Shown here: positions 7,020 through 7,507 of the stretch, piece by piece
Layout: every line of letters begins with the position of its first letter
Position numbering within the stretch: the stretch's first letter is position 1
Source: Syntrophobacterales bacterium
Lineage (GTDB): Bacteria > Desulfobacterota > Syntrophobacteria > BM002
Reading direction: 5' to 3'
Assembly: GCA_030613915.1 (NCBI GenBank)
Contig: JAUWKY010000105.1
Span: forward strand, 1-7,507
Length of the DNA: 7,507 bases
Notes under the pieces: generated by a model
Told to the model about the DNA's origin: nothing
The model's input: the letters and a program-made list of their open reading frames with translations, nothing else
Databases searched by the model: none
Made by a program: the position numbers and the translations under genes

Positions 7020-7153
7020 GGATCGCTTAAAGACTTAATGGAGAGCGCCTGAAACCTGGAATAAGCAAGCTTATTCTTGGCTTTCAGGACCCCTCCATTT
7101 GTCCCGATAGCCATATCGGGACGCCCTGCTTTGCAGGGCTTTTTAAGCGATCC
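7020..7153. repeat. 134-base element with 12-bp inverted ends and three internal hairpin arms
   Basis: GGATCGCTTAAA (7020-7031) is the perfect reverse complement of 7142-7153. Inside, the first arm is built from AATGGAG (7037-7043) with CTCCATT (7093-7099), CCTGAAA (7048-7054) with TTTCAGG (7082-7088), and GAATAAG (7059-7065) with CTTATTC (7070-7076). The second arm is GTCCCGATA (7101-7109) with TATCGGGAC (7114-7122). The third is GCCCTGC (7123-7129) with GCAGGGC (7133-7139). About 98 of 134 bases can pair. It encodes nothing recognisable. It resembles a miniature inverted-repeat or REP-like dispersed element, or a structured RNA. Which of these it is cannot be decided from one copy. Confidence 0.75.
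7123..7144 (+). terminator. Rho-independent terminator-like hairpin, plus strand
   Basis: A perfect 7-bp GC-rich stem GCCCTGC / GCAGGGC with a TTT loop is followed by five T (7140-7144). On shape alone this is a good intrinsic terminator for plus-strand transcription, yet no plus-strand gene precedes it. It is the last arm of the 7020-7153 element, and its T run overlaps that element's right end. It may act as the element's own terminator or block antisense transcription into the upstream gene. Confidence 0.5.
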
Positions 7154-7177
7154 GACTACATCCGCTACCATCTTTTT

Positions 7178-7194
7178 CTCTGAGCCCCTCTGAG
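7178..7194. repeat. Two CTCTGAG units, inverted relative to 6951-6977
   Basis: CTCTGAG occurs at 7178-7184 and 7188-7194 with a 10-base period. It is the reverse complement of CTCAGAG at 6969-6975, so the structured element lies between opposed copies. Confidence 0.5.
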
Positions 7195-7205
7195 GACTCG
7201 AGCGA

Positions 7206-7229
7206 GCCCGCAGAGGCGGGGGAGCGGGC
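7206..7229 (-). other. GC-rich hairpin just after the stop of the upstream membrane gene
   Basis: GCCCGC (7206-7211) pairs with GCGGGC (7224-7229). Alternatively CCCGC (7207-7211) pairs with GCGGG (7216-7220) around AGAG. It begins within ten bases of the stop codon at 7238-7240, the position expected for a transcription end, but no T run follows on the minus strand. It may slow transcription or protect the 3' end, but it is not a standard intrinsic terminator. Confidence 0.3.
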
Positions 7230-7237
7230 GAGAGCCC

Positions 7238-7507
7238 CTAAAGCGCGGTCAAAAGTACATATGCCGCCCCAACTATGATAACGCTGATCACCCTGAGCGT
7301 TTGTCCCAGGGTGATTAACAGAACCCCAAGCTTCGGTCTAAAGATCCCCATGTAGTAGGGGAGTTGATGCCGAAGTGCTCTCACGGGGGTCGCTACCACG
7401 TTACCCAATAGCAAAGCGATCACCGTCTCCCTAATGGTAAGGGTCCCGGCTTCCAAAAGAGCCCCTGCAGCTGCAAACCCCGAAGTGAATTCCGCCACCA
7501 GGCTGAA
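7238..7507 (-). CDS. C-terminal part of a nucleoside-recognition (Gate) domain membrane protein, cut by window edge
   Basis: Eighty-nine C-terminal residues are visible and the frame stays open to the edge. The GTG at 7496-7498 is an internal Val, not the start. Features recalled for this family are GNVVATPVRALRHQLPYYMG, a short hydrophilic stretch with RALRH and a conserved proline between membrane helices, then RPKLGVLLI and a last helix of about 20 residues ending the protein. Gate domains occur in FeoB, SpmA/SpmB and nucleoside transporters and are thought to line a transport path. Free-standing versions in anaerobes have no settled substrate. It is on the same strand as cobQ but 317 bases away with a structured element between, so co-transcription is doubtful. 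The family call is from pattern memory and covers only the end of the protein. Confidence 0.65.
   Translation of the reverse strand, partial: FSLVAEFTSGFAAAGALLEAGTLTIRETVIALLLGNVVATPVRALRHQLPYYMGIFRPKLGVLLITLGQTLRVISVIIVGAAYVLLTAL

Larger units (their letters stand above)
6921..7237. other. Intergenic region carrying a nested structured element
   Basis: The 317 bases lie between two minus-strand genes. From left to right they hold the cobQ RBS (6931-6934), three CAGAG-type tandem units (6951-6977), the structured element (7020-7153), two CTCTGAG units in opposite sense (7178-7194), and a GC-rich segment with a small hairpin next to the stop of the upstream gene. The minus-strand reading frame that crosses most of this interval is best explained as chance, because it consists of the element's stems. 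No clear cobQ promoter was identified. Confidence 0.6.

Noticed and set aside
6959..7171. 70-codon minus-strand frame between the Gate gene and cobQ
   Set aside because: Almost all of it is made from the paired stems of the 7020-7153 element, and it has no RBS.
6921..7237. Cobalamin riboswitch upstream of cobQ
   Set aside because: No B12-box-like sequence is present; the structure seen is symmetric hairpins with inverted ends.

Overview
The window looks like chromosomal DNA of a Gram-negative, probably anaerobic bacterium. Support comes from an outer-membrane beta-barrel protein with signal peptide and C-terminal Phe, a cobyric acid synthase for B12 synthesis, a TerC-type metal transporter, and a membrane protein of the nucleoside-recognition (Gate) type. 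The overall look is that of a deltaproteobacterium (Desulfobacterota). This placement is an inference from gene content and style; no taxonomic marker is present.

Left end (1-1740). A minus-strand gene begins at 83 and leaves the window. Only 27 residues are visible, a basic head and one membrane helix, but it has a good RBS and a sigma70-like promoter flanked by an inverted repeat. A 454-base leader follows. It contains a perfect 15-bp palindrome (319-360) and a run of smaller hairpins (394-480). It precedes a plus-strand gene (538-1740) of unknown function with an acidic disordered N-terminus, a coiled coil and a C-terminal domain resembling a catalytically degenerate PD-(D/E)XK nuclease fold.

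Middle (1826-3991). A minus-strand outer-membrane beta-barrel gene and a plus-strand TerC-family gene diverge from a 579-base region where I see no convincing gene.

Right end (4071-7507), all minus strand, so transcription runs right to left. First comes the C-terminal part of a Gate-domain membrane protein cut by the window edge. Next is a 317-base intergenic region, then cobyric acid synthase (cobQ/cbiP), then an MFS transporter starting 27 bases after the cobQ stop. CobQ and the MFS protein are probably one transcription unit. That makes a role for the transporter in corrinoid or cobalt traffic possible but unproven.

The most striking non-coding structure is in the 6921-7237 gap. A 134-base segment (7020-7153) is bounded by perfect 12-bp inverted ends and folds into three internal arms. 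It is nested between short CAGAG/CTCTG tandem repeats in opposite orientation. It looks like a small dispersed mobile or structured-RNA element. The second item worth attention is the 538-1740 orphan with its unusual leader.
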